Shown: positions 9,896 through 22,110 of the stretch, one piece after another
Layout of the letters: each line of letters begins with the position of its first letter
How positions within the stretch are numbered: the first letter of the stretch is position 1
From: Sternotherus odoratus
Taxonomy: Eukaryota > Chordata > Testudines > Kinosternidae
Assembly: GCA_032164245.1 (NCBI GenBank)
Contig: JAVMKO010000001.1
Coordinates: 65,082,892 to 65,146,891 of the forward strand
DNA length: 64,000 nt
Reading direction: 5' to 3'
Notes under the pieces: generated by a model
What the model was told of the DNA's origin: nothing
Seen by the model: only the letters and a program-made list of their open reading frames with translations
Databases searched by the model: none
Program-made: the position numbers and the translations under genes

Positions 9896-12558
9896 CCCTA
9901 GAGGTTGAGACACTGCACTTCAGAGTTTATAACAACTTCAGCAAGAAATTGCAATAATGGGGGTGGCTGGAAGAGTGAGAGAACAAAAATAAAAGGAACA
10001 ATTTGTGCATTGCACGTTGAGGACCCCAATGCTTGATCCCACAACCTTCTCTAACATGGGGTTCTTTGAAGGTTTAAATCTGGAATAGGAATGTAACTAC
10101 ATGAAAATAGACTCCACTCGCTGCTCATTAATTCCTCATCTCCTGGAGCTATTATACTGGTGACTGCACAACTTCACAGATAAGGAGAAAATCCTGATAG
10201 CACTGCAGAGACAGGGGGAAATGTATTTTAGTGTTTCTCCCCAGTTACATCTTTAAGTAAATCCAGTTTTATTTGACAGTGCTAAAGGTCATAAAGGCAA
10301 TGTGGTGCAGACAGTCTATGAATCCCGCAAAGCAGCAGTTTTCATTTGACAGGAGATTGAGGTGTGAGGATATGAAAAAGCATGATACTCCTAAAATAAA
10401 ACCAATCATTCTGTCTCTCATAGAATGAGTGAATGCCAGGTTTATTCCATTTCATGCACACTCTCTTGATCACACTCTGTTAATGGGGAGGTGTCTTCAT
10501 TTTCTTTCTCTTTTCTAAATCTTGTCTATCATTTTACCTTGCTTCTGAAATTTCCTTTTACACATCATTGATACCTATCAGTATTTAGTTGCAATTTGAA
10601 TGGAGATTACAATGGCCATTTTTTACAATGATACTTTTAACCTGTCCAGCTCAAGTCAGGACTTTAATACTTACAGGTTGCTCTCTTGTCAATTACTATT
10701 GTCTCTTTTATATATCTCTGATATAAGATACTATTACTTTTCTCAAAATGGTGTGCCGCCTGAGCAGGTTCGGTTTTATTTCCTCGTACTTGTCATATCA
10801 TAAGTTTCCTAACTTTCCTCTCATTCATGGAATCTGCTTAAAACCCAACATTTTAATTGCAGAGCCCCTCCCTCTTTTAAAATTGCATTTTAAGCCCTCT
10901 TTATATATTGTAAACAAGCTAAAAAGGACACAGCCTGTTTTCATTTCCTTTGCAGGTTGCCTTTAAAACCTTCATCTTACAGGTTTTTTTCAAGGAGGAG
11001 TTGATGCTCACAACGCAGCCTGAATTCCTTCCAAATTTGGTGATAGTGTCCCACCTTCATAAGTCAATACCCTTTTCATGTCATTCCGTTTCACTGCACT
11101 AGATGTGAGTAGACCTTCTTCAGTTTATCTGGAGCAGACTTCATTTCTCAGAAAGTCATCACAAAGGCTGTGACCAATCTTCGTTCTTGTGCTGTTTTGA
11201 ATGCAAAGACTATTGAAGTCTATCTAGCATCACCATAGCTGCTAGACTCCAGAGAGAAAGGAGGGAGGATCTAGAGCCATGGTTTACCTGACTTGAGTGT
11301 GATAGCACAAAATGGTACAGCAGCCTTTCTCTTTCTGCTCTAAGGCACAATAACTTTGAGTTGCCGCTGAGGGTCCCTACAAGCTGACACATACTGTCAC
11401 GATTGAGCCCAAAATATGTACACACAAATATACATGTGTGATGGTGTGTGTTTTTATATAGTAATAATATAGCATAAAATTACTACTGTTTAAGATGTGT
11501 TTTCACTGTGTTTATTGTCACACACTTTCTATTGCAGTTTTTTTTCTTTGACATATTTAGTCTCCCAGAATGGAAATTTATCAAAATGGGTATCATTGTT
11601 TTCATTGGAGATACATCTTGACAGAATACCACTCCCCACCAGAGTGGAGACTCCAAAATTTGAATATATATTGTTCATCTGCTTTTGTTTTAGAAATATA
11701 TCACTCCCTGCTAGAAAGAGAACTGCCCATCAAAGCACAGTGGACTATCTCAGTCCCTAAGCAAGGGTGTTGCAGGATATTCCCTGCTTGAGTTAATATC
11801 TCAGATCTTCTAGCTAAGGGAATTCTCATTAAGTAAATGGAGGATCAAGCTCCTAAGAGTGTCATCTATGGAGTATGGGATCTTCCAGGTCAGTGTTTCT
11901 ATGCCATGCTGCACGAGCCCCCAAGATCAAGAACCCAGTGCTAAAATGAGAGAACATTTCAATTTTATGTTATTGTATTTAGGTTCATATATCATGTCCA
12001 TCACCAACATGTACCACCATTGTATGCCAGAAGATTATAATTAATATAATACTCAAAGTATAATTTAAATGCTCTTTGATGGCCATGGTTAAGTAGCAAA
12101 CCACTAAAAGATGAAATTACTTACTGCATGCTTGATTGATAGAATTGATACTTGCCCTGGATAAAACATAAATGTTGCAGAAAATAATTTGATATGACAT
12201 TTCTGGCATTCAGCTATGACTTAAATTATAGACTGGTCAGTAAATGATCTTAAGCTGTTTAAGGTTTCATCAGCTGTCTGCAAGATTGATTTTCTTCAAG
12301 ATTACTGTACTGAAAAGTTTTCTTTTGTTGTTGTACTGACTCAGATCGCAAACCACAATTTTAAGATCGGCTCTTATTTACAAAAATGCTTTGACATAGT
12401 GCATTTGTTCAGCTAAGGCAGCAACAAAAGACTGTGGTATCATTTTGAAGAAGGTTGTTTGACAGAGTCTGTTTATTTATTTGAGGTAATGTGAGCTGCA
12501 TTCAGAAAATGTCATATTTTGTTTCATGATTGTGTACATTCTCTCCCACTGCTCCCAG

Positions 12559-12679
12559 GCAAGCCCTGTAAGCAGAGAAGACACAGATTTAGACCTTATT
12601 TCCATGATCAGTGGAAGTGCTTTGACTCAGAACAGAGAAAAAAATAATCAGCCACACAGACACTCAGCAAAATCTTCAA
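12559..12679 (+). CDS. LRRIQ1: LRRIQ1 coding segment C (internal exon)
   Basis: Exon of 121 nt. The acceptor has a pyrimidine-rich tract (TTCTCTCCCACTGCTCCCAG) and the donor is TCAA|GTAAGT at 12679/12680, close to consensus. It starts in phase 0, as required by the end of the 5396-5456 exon, and ends with one base of a split codon. The reading is polar and serine-rich (SREDTDLDLISMISGSAL, then NREKNNQPHRHSAKSSS) and looks disordered, with no catalytic domain. Attribution to LRRIQ1 is by synteny and phase. An alignment with LRRIQ1 of another reptile would settle it. Confidence 0.7.
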
Positions 12680-13507
12680 GTAAGTTGTGGTTTCTTTCAA
12701 TATTCACTTTAAAATGAGTTGATGGAATTGTTTGTCTAACTGCATTCTCATATAGACAGGGGACAGGATGCCAGCCATTGGAATGTCTAGGAACATATAT
12801 ATTTGATTTTTTCTTAACTGAAACTTTCCCTTTGTTTTTTATATATATATAAAAAAACTCTAAATCACTTCAAAAAATTAACATCATTAGATTTTTGTCT
12901 GTTAGTTAATTGTAACCTGTGGTTCTCCTGTAATCTGTACCAAATCCTTTGATCATTCATTTCCTAAAAACAGATTTTTTTGTCTAACTCTTTAATTATG
13001 AAAGGAAAGTTTTGTACTTCTAAAGAATTGATTTCTTGTTGTTCTTCCATAAAAGTTCATTAAAAATATTTAGGGAAAGTTGATTTATATAACCACCGAA
13101 TGCCAGTACATATGTCCCAATCAAGGCACATATTGCCATGAATTCGGTTATTAAATTAGGGTGGTAATAATGATGACTGTTGGACTCTAACAGCAAATGG
13201 TATTTTCAGAGTTCTGGGGAAACTTTATCACTGTTTAAATGACACAGAAACAAACAAGAGAATCAACACTGGAAATACATGTTCTAATAATTATTAAAAA
13301 TCATAAAAAGCTTAATTTTGAAACTTTGAGTTTTGTTTTGCATAGTAAAACTAATTGAGAAAAATTGGGAAATTATCTGTTGTATAAATATGTTATATTC
13401 CATATACTATTTATAGTTTTGATGTAGATTTTGGAAAATGTGATTGCAAGCATAAGTGAAATTCAGGGAGGGGAAAAAAAGACTGCATGGAAAGTGTAAA
13501 AGACTTA

Positions 13508-14275
13508 CCGTATTTTTCGTCATATTGGACGCTCCGGCGTATAAGACGCCCCCGACTTTTAAAGTAAAAAAGCCGGGGGAAAAAAAAAAAAACCCAAAAA
13601 AACCCCACCACACACAAAAAGCGCCCCGGTTCCCCCCTCCCCGCCGCGGGCGGGCTGCCGGGGGCGCCCCGGTTCCCCCCTCCCCGCCGCGGGCGGGCTG
13701 CCGGCGGCGCCCCGGTTCCCCCCTCCCCGCCGCGGGCGGGCTGCCGGCGGCGCCCCGGTTCCCCCCTCCCCGCCGCGGGCGGGCTGCCGGCGGCGTCCCG
13801 GTTCCCCCCTCCCCGCCGCGGGCGGGCTGCCGGCGGCGTCCCGGTTCCCCCCTCCCCGCCGTGGGTGGGCTGCCGGCGGCGTCCCGGTTCCCCCCTCCCC
13901 GCCGCGGGCGGGCTGCCGGGGGCATCCCGGTTCCCCCCTCCCCGCCGCGGGCGGGCTGCCGGCGGTGTCCCGGTTCCCCCCTCCCCGCCGCGGGGAGGGA
14001 GGAACCGGGGCGCCCCCCGCAGCCCGCCCGCGGCGGGGAGGGGGGAACCGGGGCGCCCCTGGCAGCCCGCCCGCGGCGGGGAGGGGGGAACCGGGGCGCC
14101 GCCAGCAGCCCGCCCGCGGCGGGGAGGGGGGGAACCGGGGCGCACGCACTGTTTTTTTTTTTTTTTTTTTTTTTGTGATGGGGCGAATAGGTATATTCGC
14201 CCTATAAGACGCAGCAACTTTTTCCCCCCCCGTTTTGGGGAAGAAAAAGTGCATCTTATAGGGCGAAAAATACGG
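13508..14275. mobile_element. TA-flanked MITE carrying a GC-rich minisatellite
   Basis: The ends are CCGTATTTTTCG (13508-13519) and its exact complement CGAAAAATACGG (14264-14275), flanked by TA at 13506-13507 and 14276-14277. A TA duplication is typical of Tc1/mariner-type cut-and-paste elements. Inside are an A-rich stretch, a 43-bp tandem array in two opposed orientations, a run of 23 T (14152-14174) and a perfect 9-bp hairpin (14181-14189 with 14194-14202). A further inverted pair near the right end ('ataagacgcagcaac' against 'gtgcatcttat') shows compound palindromic structure. No transposase is present, and the long open frames across the array are artefacts. Confidence 0.82.
13621..14147. 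repeat. 43-bp GC-rich tandem array, head-to-head inverted
   Basis: Units begin at 13621, 13664, 13707, 13750, 13793, 13836, 13879, 13922 and 13965, an exact 43-bp period. The last forward unit is cut at about 13990. From there the array continues as about four units in reverse complement to about 14147. The unit core is GCCGCGGGCGGGCTGCCGG. Substitutions between units are few (for example GCGCC, GCGTC or GCATC at the unit start), suggesting recent amplification or homogenisation. The two halves could fold into a very stable GC hairpin. Confidence 0.92.
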
Positions 14276-16205
14276 TAGGCAGATTTGTGTAGTTCAGTAG
14301 TACTGTATAACTAGTGGAGTTCATTGAGATTATTCATGTCATTGTAAAATAGGTGATTTCAACAAAAAGTAGATCAAATCACTGGTTTTAGAAATTTTGA
14401 TCAGACCATTGCCATTAATATTGATTATTATGTTTAAATGAAACTTGAACCAAAGTCCAATAAAATGATGCCCCAAATGAAATAAGTAGATATAAAAGCG
14501 TAAGGAATACTTTTATCTATATTTTACTACTGTAATTAAAAAATGTTTAAAACAAAGGGTGAAATGACGATACAGCTGGAACAGTCAGTCAGAAATTCAC
14601 TAAGGAAAAAAAAAAAGAACATTGCATCTAATCCTACACTAAGTAAAATCAATGGCAAAAGACCCTCTGAGATGAAAGGATGTAGGTTTGAGCCCACTGT
14701 GCTCATAAGTGTACAGTGATACAAAGTCCTGTAATGAACACGTAAATTAATTGTTCATAAAAAAGTATAATGAATATCTTATATATAATTCAATTAAAAA
14801 ACCTTCATAAATGCAACTTATCTTGAACAATATATATGTAGAAACCTTGAATCACATATAATGATGAAAAGTGTTTTATTAAATAATACAACATATAACA
14901 GTTGTGGCTTAGGCTGTAATCCTAGTTCTATGTGACCATTCTGGTAAACATGGGAGAGGGAGCATGTATCACCTTCATCCCCTAGATAGCCATGTAGCTT
15001 TTTTCCCAAATTGGGAATTGGGCACAAAGAGGAGAATGGACACCACCACCACACAAACAAGTGGACAGGAAGGAATAAAATGTTGGCAGAGTTGTATTGT
15101 GTTTAGGTGTGTGAGAGATGGGTGGGGGATGCTGTGAGTAGCAGTAGGCTCCTTCCTGTCCATCCTCCCTTGCACAACCCAGAAACTCGGGGAGAATTAT
15201 AATTTAGAGTAGTGCCCTTGTATTTGTGTCTTTATTACAGATTTCAGAAGACTATTCATACTAAAGGCATACAAAACCAAGATTCTACGTGGGTGTGGGT
15301 GATGTTAATTCCAGTATAGACAAAAATATGAGTTAGAATCTCTCTGCTTATCCCCTATTTTGCCATCCTTCATTCACAACACTCCACTGGCTCAAGTGAG
15401 TACCCTGTTCCGGGGTCATATTTATTGTAGCTGAATACTATATTTCAGAGAGAGTCTTGGACTCAGAAAGGCAAAACTCTCTCTCTCTGTTAACATGTCT
15501 TTCCTATCTTTCTGTGTGCTCCTTCCCCCGCTCACCTACTCCTGATAAACATCACAGCCCCTCACATCTTGTCATCCTGCTTCCATAATCTTTCTCTTCC
15601 TTTTATTTTCTCTTCTCTTCCTTTTATTGTCTCTTTTTCTCTTATATCCTCTCTTTCTTTCTTCCCCACACCGTGTTTTCATATTTCCCTGTCGTTCTCC
15701 TGGAAGGGATGGGATGGGACCGGTAGCTGGTGCTCCCATTATGCCTCTTCAGTGCGGCACAAAGAAAAGGAGCTCTTACTAGAATCAATGAGAAATATGA
15801 GGAGCAGCCTCTTCAGGACGTATTTCAACCCAAGCAGCTCTCAATTGCCTCTCTCTGTCTTGAGGATAAAATGAGATCTAGAACTCAGAACTAAAATCTA
15901 AGACAGTGATGGCCAAAATGAGACTGTTAGCAAAGTTCCCACTGGACAAGGGAACTCAGGTTCTGAGCTGTTCTCTCCCCCATCCCTCACTTTTCTGGTC
16001 AAGGAAGCCAATGACTCATTTCTCTCTTTCTACTCTGTACTCTCCCAGGCAGGGGGTAGATAAGGGAAATGCAGTAGAACAGTATATCTCACCTTTAGTT
16101 AAAGCATCTGATATGGTTCCACATAATGTACTCATAAAGCAAATTGAGTGCTGTGGATTAAATGGAACCACAGCAAAATGAATATACAAGCTAAAACATC
16201 AACAT

Positions 16206-16340
16206 AAAGAACAGGAATATGAGAACTGCCATATTGGATCTGACTTGTGGTCTGTTTATTTCAGTAACCTGTCTCTGCCACTGGCCAGTACTAGCTGCTT
16301 CAGAAGAAGGTACAGGAAACTTTGAAGTGGTCAGTTAGTG
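16206..16340. mobile_element. Degraded LINE-like fragment
   Basis: The phrases 'gaactgccatattggatctg' and 'ctgccactggccagtact' match the pattern of an old interspersed repeat common in reptiles, in which a 'gccatactgggtcagacc'-type line is followed by 'agtggccaatgcc'. I believe it is a CR1-related LINE end, but the family was recalled and not checked. There is no open frame. Confidence 0.4.
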
Positions 16341-17614
16341 GATAACTTGCCCCCATGAAAAAATTCATCACAACCCCATTAGTTAGAGATTGACTGCTGC
16401 TCTGAAACATGAGGGTTTGTGTATCTTCAGAAACTCTTGGCTGTTAATTTTTTGTTTCTTAATCATTGCTATTATAACTCAGGGTGTTTTCATTATCCAC
16501 AGAAATATTCAATCTGTTTTGAATTTTGTGAAGGTGTTGAGCTCAGTGACCATGTTGTGGCAGAGAATTCTGAAAGCAAAATGGAGTATTGTGTTAAAAA
16601 CAAAATGTGTGAATAAGTAGCCAGCATATCTCCTTAATTAGTCTGTGTACCTTTAGCAGTGATTATTAGTGGTTTATTGTCAAATAAAGTCATGCAAAGT
16701 TCAGGTATGGGTCCAATACTAATTAATATTTTCATTAATGTCAGGAACTTTGCAGTAAATAGGACAGTAACCAAGCTTGTACATCATTTTTGATGTAAGA
16801 CTATTAACATTCTAGATGCTTTGGTAATGCAAAATTGTGGATGAGATTTTTAGAGAGAATTAGAATATAATATAGTTTTGACAAATTGGAAGAATAGACT
16901 AAAATACTTACACCAATGCTCAGATTGTGGTCAGATAGTGCAAGACCCAATCACAATGATCTGTTTTCAATCTCCTCCTCCCTATTTCAGTCACCCTGTT
17001 TCCTCTTGTGGTTTTAACTTCCAATGCTAATTATCCCTAAATCTGCCTCTCCCCAGAGAGATGACTTTAAAATGTCTCTCTGACATCTCTTCTGCAATGT
17101 CCAACCACATCTCCATTTTTCCTAATTTTAACATATCCTTTTTTTCTCCTAATTGCTGACCTTCTCATCCTTTATTTCCATTCTCCTCCTAGTTTCTGAG
17201 GCCTGTAATTTTGTTACTATCTTTGAGTAGGATTCCCAAATGCCCCTGCATGATTAAGAATTGAAAATCAATGGGAGAGGTGCTTTTCAGTAGCTCACCT
17301 TTAATTCTTACCTCTCCTCCTCCCCACATGCTAGTCTCTCGCTGAGTCACTGATTTAGGAAAGCATCACTTCTCACACAAGGAAGCTTGCCTTAATCAGA
17401 TGCCTAAATCCTTCTCTTCCTCATCATTCTTTTCAGAATCTACCCTTGATTTACCATCTCCACTCACTGGTCACCTCTCACCTAGGTGCTCTACTACATC
17501 AATATATTGTGAAATTAAGTTCATCATGGTTAATGAAGCATTTGTATACTACAGTGATAAGACTACAAAAAATCTTCTAGTTAAATTAACTAATTAAATA
17601 AACAGTAATCTTTT

Positions 17615-17807
17615 AGGTTTCAGAGTAGTAGCCGTGTTGGTCTGTATCCGCAAAAAGAATGAGTACTTGTGGCACCTTAGAGACTAACCAATTTATTTGG
17701 GTATAAGCTTTTGTGGACTATGAAGTGGGTTCTAGGCCACAAAAGCTTATGCCCAAATAAATTGGTTACTCTCTAAGGTGCCACAAGTACTCCTCATTCT
17801 TTTTTTA
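17615..17807. mobile_element. Long-hairpin MITE, right end truncated
   Basis: The left part reads 'ggtttcagagtagtagccgt'. Arms around a central spacer then pair: 'gtacttgtggcacctta' and 'gagactaaccaatttatttg' on the left match 'caaataaattggttac' and 'taaggtgccacaagtac' on the right. The expected mirror of the left end is missing after the T run at 17801-17806. Related copies lie at 33668-33846 and 56883-56972. It is non-autonomous. Confidence 0.8.
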
Positions 17808-19740
17808 GTAAGCCTGTAGTGTCTAGTCTCCTGGATCTCAGCTGTCCCTCCTCCAATCAATACAAAATTCTGCTGAATAAAATAATCTTCCTTTTTCTCC
17901 TGTCTGGTAGAGTTCTTCCTCCTTGTTTCCCTTCATTGCAATCCTATCTTCTAGCACTTCATAATCACTTCAAAAATCTTCTACCTTTTTGTCACCTACA
18001 AGGCCTTTTATGTCTTGTTCTCACCTACATTTCTGTTTCCTCCTACTCTTGCATGCCACCCACTCCCTGAGCTCCATCCAGTTTCATTTGAAGGTTGTGA
18101 GCCCTCTGTCATGCTACCTCCTACACCAAGAAAGCTCTTACTGTCCATCCTATTCCTTCAATCCCCTCCTTAATCCACTTTAACCAGTTCCTCAGCATTA
18201 ATAATCTCCAGCCTGTCATTCCAGAAATGTAGTCTTCTGTATCATTTTTATCTTTATTTTTCTGCTAGCAGTCTGTAAACTCATGGGGCAGGAAACATTT
18301 TATTTCTGGGCTAAATCCCAATGTCTTTACTCATATTTTACTGATTCTATACTTGGCTAATGCCAATTGACTCCAATGGTAATATGCTTCAGTATAAAAA
18401 TGGACCAGGGATCTCCATAGTTGACCTTTTAACTTTAAAGAGATATATAAACTTACAACAGTATAATTAATATTAATAAAATGAACAAAAGGCAATATTG
18501 CCATGGAAACCTTAATTTTGAGTATCCTAGGTTTTTTCGTGCTCAACCAGCTGGAGAAGTACAGGAGCATCAATGCTCTGGACTCCCAGAGGAGAGGCAT
18601 TGGGTACAACTGCCCTTACACAATTGATTTACTCTAGCCGGTAGAACTACAGCATGCAAATTAATGAGTGAAGAATGGTGATGAATGATTGAGTTGTATT
18701 TGGTATCACAGTGACAGTAAAGAATGACATGAACTGTTGAATTGGCCCTGATTGTAATGTTTCAAACAGTCATAATGAAGTTGCTTAATTACAAACTTTT
18801 TCAAATGAGCCTTTTTCAGGTTTTAACTGTATGGAGAGTTTAAAGGATTAGTAACAAGCCATTGGAGAAGCCTGAAAGATTCTGAAACTCAGCGTAAATT
18901 TTGTAAAGAAATATTTAAGGGATCATTTTTAATTAATTTTAACTGCTTAACGGCTTACTTGAAAATAGCCATAAATGTCACCCTTCACTTACAGATTAAG
19001 TGCTGTAAATTTGGAGAAGATACAGTGTATTCATCATACAGAATAAGGTCTTTAACCCCATCCTTACATTCAATTGAACTCTGCCTTACCTCTAGAATCA
19101 CAATTACTGCCACCATAATTAGAAGTAAGGTGGATATCTTCTGTAGGCTTCTGTAGGTGAAATGTCCACATGTATATTGGCAGGCCTGCAGTCTGTCAAA
19201 CCGAGGGCATGATGGGAGAACAAACAGCTGTACAAACTTTAAGTGTGAGGTAACTGGGAAATGTTCTACTATTCTGACATGCTTGAAGTCTTGATAAACG
19301 TTGTAATACCTAGTAGTATGGCATGGACACCTATTGAAAAGTCTGATCTTTTTAAATATACTTTTAAGATGGAGAACACTTCATAGTAATAATTACTTAT
19401 TTAAATGTATAATATCTTGGTATATTTAGGGCTGTATTGTACTCTCAGCTATAATCAAAATCAGACTTTCCAAATATGTACTTTTTCAGCTGTGTGATAT
19501 AATAATGATACTTTTTATTCAACATAAATTTAAGAATAAAACACTATCAGCTACTAACAGAAGTTATATAATGTTACTATAGCTAGTATTGAGTTTATTA
19601 AGGTGGTTTTAAAACTTAACGTGTGAGAAAACACAACACAATAAAACGTATTTGTACAAAATCTGAGAGATATAGAAAACTGATTTTCTGTGTATAGCAA
19701 ATGAATTGGATTACCGGGCTATATTATAGCTCCTTGGGAG

Positions 19741-19905
19741 ACACTGTGGTCTAGTGAGAAAAGTATTGGAGTGGCACTCTGTCACTACCTGCTAGGTAAA
19801 CTTTGGCGATTCATTTCTGCTCTCTGTATGTCAGTCTCTGCATATGTAAAATGGGGATAATAATACTGACCAAATATGTAAAGTGTACTGATAGCTACTT
19901 ATGAA
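19741..19905 (+). mobile_element. tRNA-derived SINE, degraded
   Basis: The head 'tggtctagtgagaaaagtat' and the body 'tctgcatatgtaaaatggg' followed by 'gataataatactg' follow the same order as the SINE at 411-680. The 'gggcaagtca' block is mutated to 'tggcgattcatt'. It is an older copy in the LRRIQ1 intron. Confidence 0.65.
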
Positions 19906-20426
19906 AACTTGATAATATTTTGTTAACTACCAAGAGTAGTATGTGAGAAAAGGAGCAAGTAAATACTAATTATACATTTCTTGCTCATTGATGAGTTAGC
20001 TAAACTGCTTGGAACCTCCATGTCAAGACAAGGGTAGGTCCTACAAATGGATCTACCCAGGCATATCCCTGCATCACAGAGAACCCCATTTAAAGTCAAT
20101 GGAGCTCTGTACCAGTGCAAATCCATTTGCACGATCAATGCTTTTCTTGGCAAAAATAAATCCATGGCCAGACATGTGAGGCGAGTGATGTACTTAGCAG
20201 CAAAACTAAGCATAGTTGGTTAGTCAGACTGTAGATCTATCAGCTTTGACAGTTTCTTTATTTTCTCTAACTTCTTTTGAATATATTGAGTAATACTGCA
20301 TTTTTGTCATTTAAGTTATATTATTTAAAATTTGACAGTGCATCATAAAATAAATTGGCACACTGAATTCAAGATTGATTGAAGTAACATGGGCTTACTT
20401 TTCCAAAATATTCTTTGGAGTTAAGC

Positions 20427-20555
20427 AGGGGTGCTGGAACAATTTGTATAGTGGGGGTACTGAAAGCCATTGAACCAAACTGTTAACCCTGTATATGATG
20501 GACACCACTTCAAGGCAGGGAGTGCAGCAGCCCCTCACCCCTAGTTCCAGCACCT
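20427..20555. mobile_element. Short hAT-like MITE (second copy)
   Basis: Left end AGGGGTGCTGGAAC and right end GTTCCAGCACCT are inverted repeats of 12 bases. The body matches the element at 4614-4733 over its whole length. There is no transposase and no clear target duplication. Confidence 0.72.
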
Positions 20556-21313
20556 ACAGCCCCAGGTTTACAAGTGAAGTGATTCAGCATCCTATATGAA
20601 TCCATTCAGAATGTCCTCATGGAGCCCCATAGACTTCAGTGTGCGGGTGCAGAGATCCTCCCACATGCAGCAACTTACAAGATAAAGAAGAAACTTAGGT
20701 TTGATTCTAGTAAAGAATCACATTAATAAGGGGACAGAGTGAAAAGCTGGACTTCTGGGTCAAATCTTGATTCCACTGAAGTGGCAAAACTCTCATTAAC
20801 TTCAGTGGGATCAGAATTTCACCCATAATTCATTAATACCCTAATAATAAAGCCTATTTATTACATTCCTTTAATAAAGTGCTTAATCTGTTTTTAGGAT
20901 ACATATTTTGTTGGGAAAGCCCTAGAAATAATGCATACATAAATATCGTTTTCACCTCTGAGGACTTATATATAAAATGATCTATAATTACACACAAAAA
21001 CTACATTAAGAGAACATGATTAAGGTTCAAAAGTTAGGAAAGGCCAGTATTAAGGTGCCTGTGCAACCTTAATTTGGTTCCCTTTTGCGTATTCATTATG
21101 ATGATCTAGTTAAATGATTAACTACTGTATCTTTTCCCCTGTGCACAGAATGGACAGCGCTCATTTAATATGGAGCTATGCAATATTTTGTTTTATCTTT
21201 CTTGTTCAATGTGTGTCCCAGGCCTTATTTATTGCACACTATTCCAACCCTGCTCTGAAGAGAGATTTATTATTTTCCGTATGAGCTTTTCTGTGGCACT
21301 CATTGCTATAGTA

Positions 21314-21663
21314 CCGGGGTGGTCAAATCCATGTGACTCTTACAGTTAAAGTGCAGCTTGCAGAGTTCCCCTCTACTTGCCCCATTTTCTGCCTGCCAGA
21401 CTCAGCGGGGAGTCAGGCCTTCTGCCCTGGGGTGGGACACAGGACTTCAGCCCCGTGGGAGGCGCCTGCCAGAGCTCAGGGCTTCAGCCCCACTCTTGCT
21501 GAAGCCTCAAGCCCAGGCAGGCATCTCCTGTGGGGCTAAAGCCCCAAACCCCACCACCCTGTCACAGGGCAGAAGCCCCAAGCCCTGGAAGGGGTACCTG
21601 GCTCTCGAACTTCTGAAGATTATCATCTGTGTCTTGGAGGGTCAGTAGGTTTGGCCTCCCCTG
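21314..21663. mobile_element. hAT-type MITE, 350 bp, with target duplication
   Basis: Ends are CCGGGGTGGTCAAA (21314) and TTTGGCCTCCCCTG (ending 21663), imperfect terminal inverted repeats in which the usual CAG start has mutated to CCG. A perfect 8-bp duplication, CTATAGTA, flanks it at 21306-21313 and 21664-21671. The body is GC-rich with repeated 'gcttcagcccc' and 'aagccccaa' motifs, which create chance proline-rich open frames. There is no transposase. Confidence 0.87.
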
Positions 21664-21689
21664 CTATAGTATCTGAGTGCTTCCAGACA

Positions 21690-22110
21690 TTAATTAATTA
21701 ATCTTCACGACACTCCTGTGATAGGGTGGTTGTATCCCCACTTTACACATGGGGAATTCAGGCAGAGAGACTTAAGTCAAAAGTATCCACTAATTTTTGG
21801 CACCCAATTTGAGATGCTTACCTTCTGGTTGTTTTTTTTTTTCCCAGAGCATATATCATTATAGCACTTTATACGTTCAAAGCACAGGTCTCATTGACTT
21901 CTGTTGCAGCTGTAAGTTCTCAGCACTTTGCAGTTCAAACTCCAGGGTGTGAAGTCAGGCACTCAGAAAAGGAGGAACACATAACTAATGACCACCTCTG
22001 AAAAGTCTGATTTAAGTAACTTGCCTAACATCACACAGTTACTTAGTGACAGAGGCAGACAGAGAATCCAATTCTCCAGAGCAACATTCAGTGTCTTAAC
22101 CATGAGACTG
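21690..22110 (+). mobile_element. MIR-like SINE split by an insertion
   Basis: The first half (about 21690-21775) has the MIR/core-SINE hallmarks 'taatcttcacgacactcctg' and 'tatccccactttacacatg' leading to 'caggcagagagactta'. The continuation 'taagtaacttgcctaacatc', 'acacagttacttagtgacag' and 'tcttaaccatgagactg' resumes at about 22013-22110. The roughly 220 bp between (about 21780-22005) contains 'tttttggcacccaatttgag' and 'gtgaagtcaggcactcag' and reads like a different, palindromic element inserted later. The family call is from remembered motif order. Confidence 0.6.

Larger units (their letters stand above)
5457..12558 (+). other. LRRIQ1 intron B-C
   Basis: A 7.1-kb intron between donor GTAAGA (5457) and acceptor CTCCCAG (ending 12558). 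It contains a 247-bp palindromic element (6392-6638) and a hAT element interrupted by a CR1 LINE (7943-9895). The rest is AT-rich unique-looking sequence. A 158-codon open frame at 7171-7647 has no recognisable domain and is treated as chance. Confidence 0.6.

Noticed and set aside
13621..14147. Regular repeats that might suggest a CRISPR array
   Set aside because: Units are contiguous with no unique spacers, and the setting is a vertebrate intron.
13407..14278. Arginine/proline/glycine-rich frames up to 268 codons in several frames of both strands
   Set aside because: Products of the 43-bp tandem array; a period of 43 shifts frame each unit, and all frames lack stops because of GC content.
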